Of a stretch of 64,000 nt of DNA, positions 63,791 to 64,000 are shown piece after piece. The position numbers and the translations under genes are program-made. The notes under the pieces were generated by a model that worked only from the letters and a program-made list of their open reading frames with translations, searched no databases and was not told the DNA's origin. Source of the stretch: Apis mellifera (lineage: Eukaryota; Arthropoda; Insecta; Hymenoptera; Apidae); assembly GCF_003254395.2 (NCBI RefSeq), contig NC_037653.1, positions 5,143,783-5,207,782 on the forward strand. The letters are read 5' to 3'. How positions within the stretch are numbered: the first letter of the stretch is position 1; each line of letters starts with the position of its first letter.

Positions 63791-64000
63791 ATTTTTAATT
63801 ACAATATATAATTTATAAATATTTATATTTTTAAATTTCTTTCTTTTAACCTCAATAAATAGATCACATATAGAAACTATATATTTAACGCATCATGTAA
63901 TTAATGTGCGATTGCATTACTTTGAAGTAAGATACACACTGTATTACATGTTTACAAACATAAGAAAAATTGTAAAATAAAATTCATTAAAAAAATTAAT
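63791..64000. other. Upstream flank of COX20
   Basis: AT-rich sequence which should contain the COX20 promoter. No gene is visible before the window ends. Confidence 0.4.

Noticed and set aside
1..64000. CRISPR arrays, rRNA genes, viral or transposase genes
   Set aside because: No such pattern or motif was recognised in any frame. The tandem arrays at 38-39.6 kb and 46.3-48 kb are long-unit repeats, not spacer arrays.

Overview
This is a eukaryotic, very AT-rich window with spliced genes, GT-AG introns, long AT-rich intergenic stretches, many (TA)n microsatellites and local GC/CpG-rich islands. Gene content (CCAR1, an insect-type mitochondrial cyclophilin, COX20) and the mix of AT-rich DNA with a very GC-rich exon suggest an insect, most likely a hymenopteran such as a bee. 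That placement is inference. There are no bacterial features, rRNA genes or CRISPR arrays, and I recognised no tRNA gene by eye.

Layout. (1) 1-698, plus: the 3' end of an unrecognised gene, whose last exon has an in-frame TGA followed by 53 more open codons. (2) 3840-5613, minus: a three-exon mitochondrial-type cyclophilin. (3) 7163-14377, plus: a complete 15-exon CCAR1 homologue of about 1177 aa, with a S1-like domain, Arg-rich segment, DBC1-type domain, SAP domain, EF-hand-like region and coiled coil. Its eighth exon lacks a good GT donor and sits in an odd GC-rich pocket. (4) 16356-17582: a foldback element with arms of about 330 bp that are nearly identical inverted copies. (5) 21172-49735, minus: one large gene that I reconstructed from twelve coding exons (about 1048 aa), with an alternative first exon at 26086 giving a 419-aa short form. 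It looks like the CCSER (FAM190) family of serine-rich coiled-coil proteins. Its fourth intron is about 18 kb and holds GC-rich islands, a 213-bp tandem array and a possible small nested plus-strand gene. Its first intron holds a 320-bp tandem array. (6) 50.4-58.5 kb: intergenic, with one frameshifted ORF remnant. (7) 58577-58699, minus: an orphan exon starting with a clear N-myristoylation signal. (8) 63455-63790, minus: COX20, a cytochrome c oxidase assembly factor.

How they relate. Cyclophilin and COX20 are mitochondrial housekeeping genes and CCAR1 is a nuclear transcription/apoptosis co-regulator. The CCSER-like gene is probably cytoskeletal. Nothing suggests one pathway. No mobile coding element was seen. 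The least explained items are the in-frame TGA, the CCAR1 exon 8 pocket, the foldback and the nested plus-strand exons near 30.5-31.15 kb.
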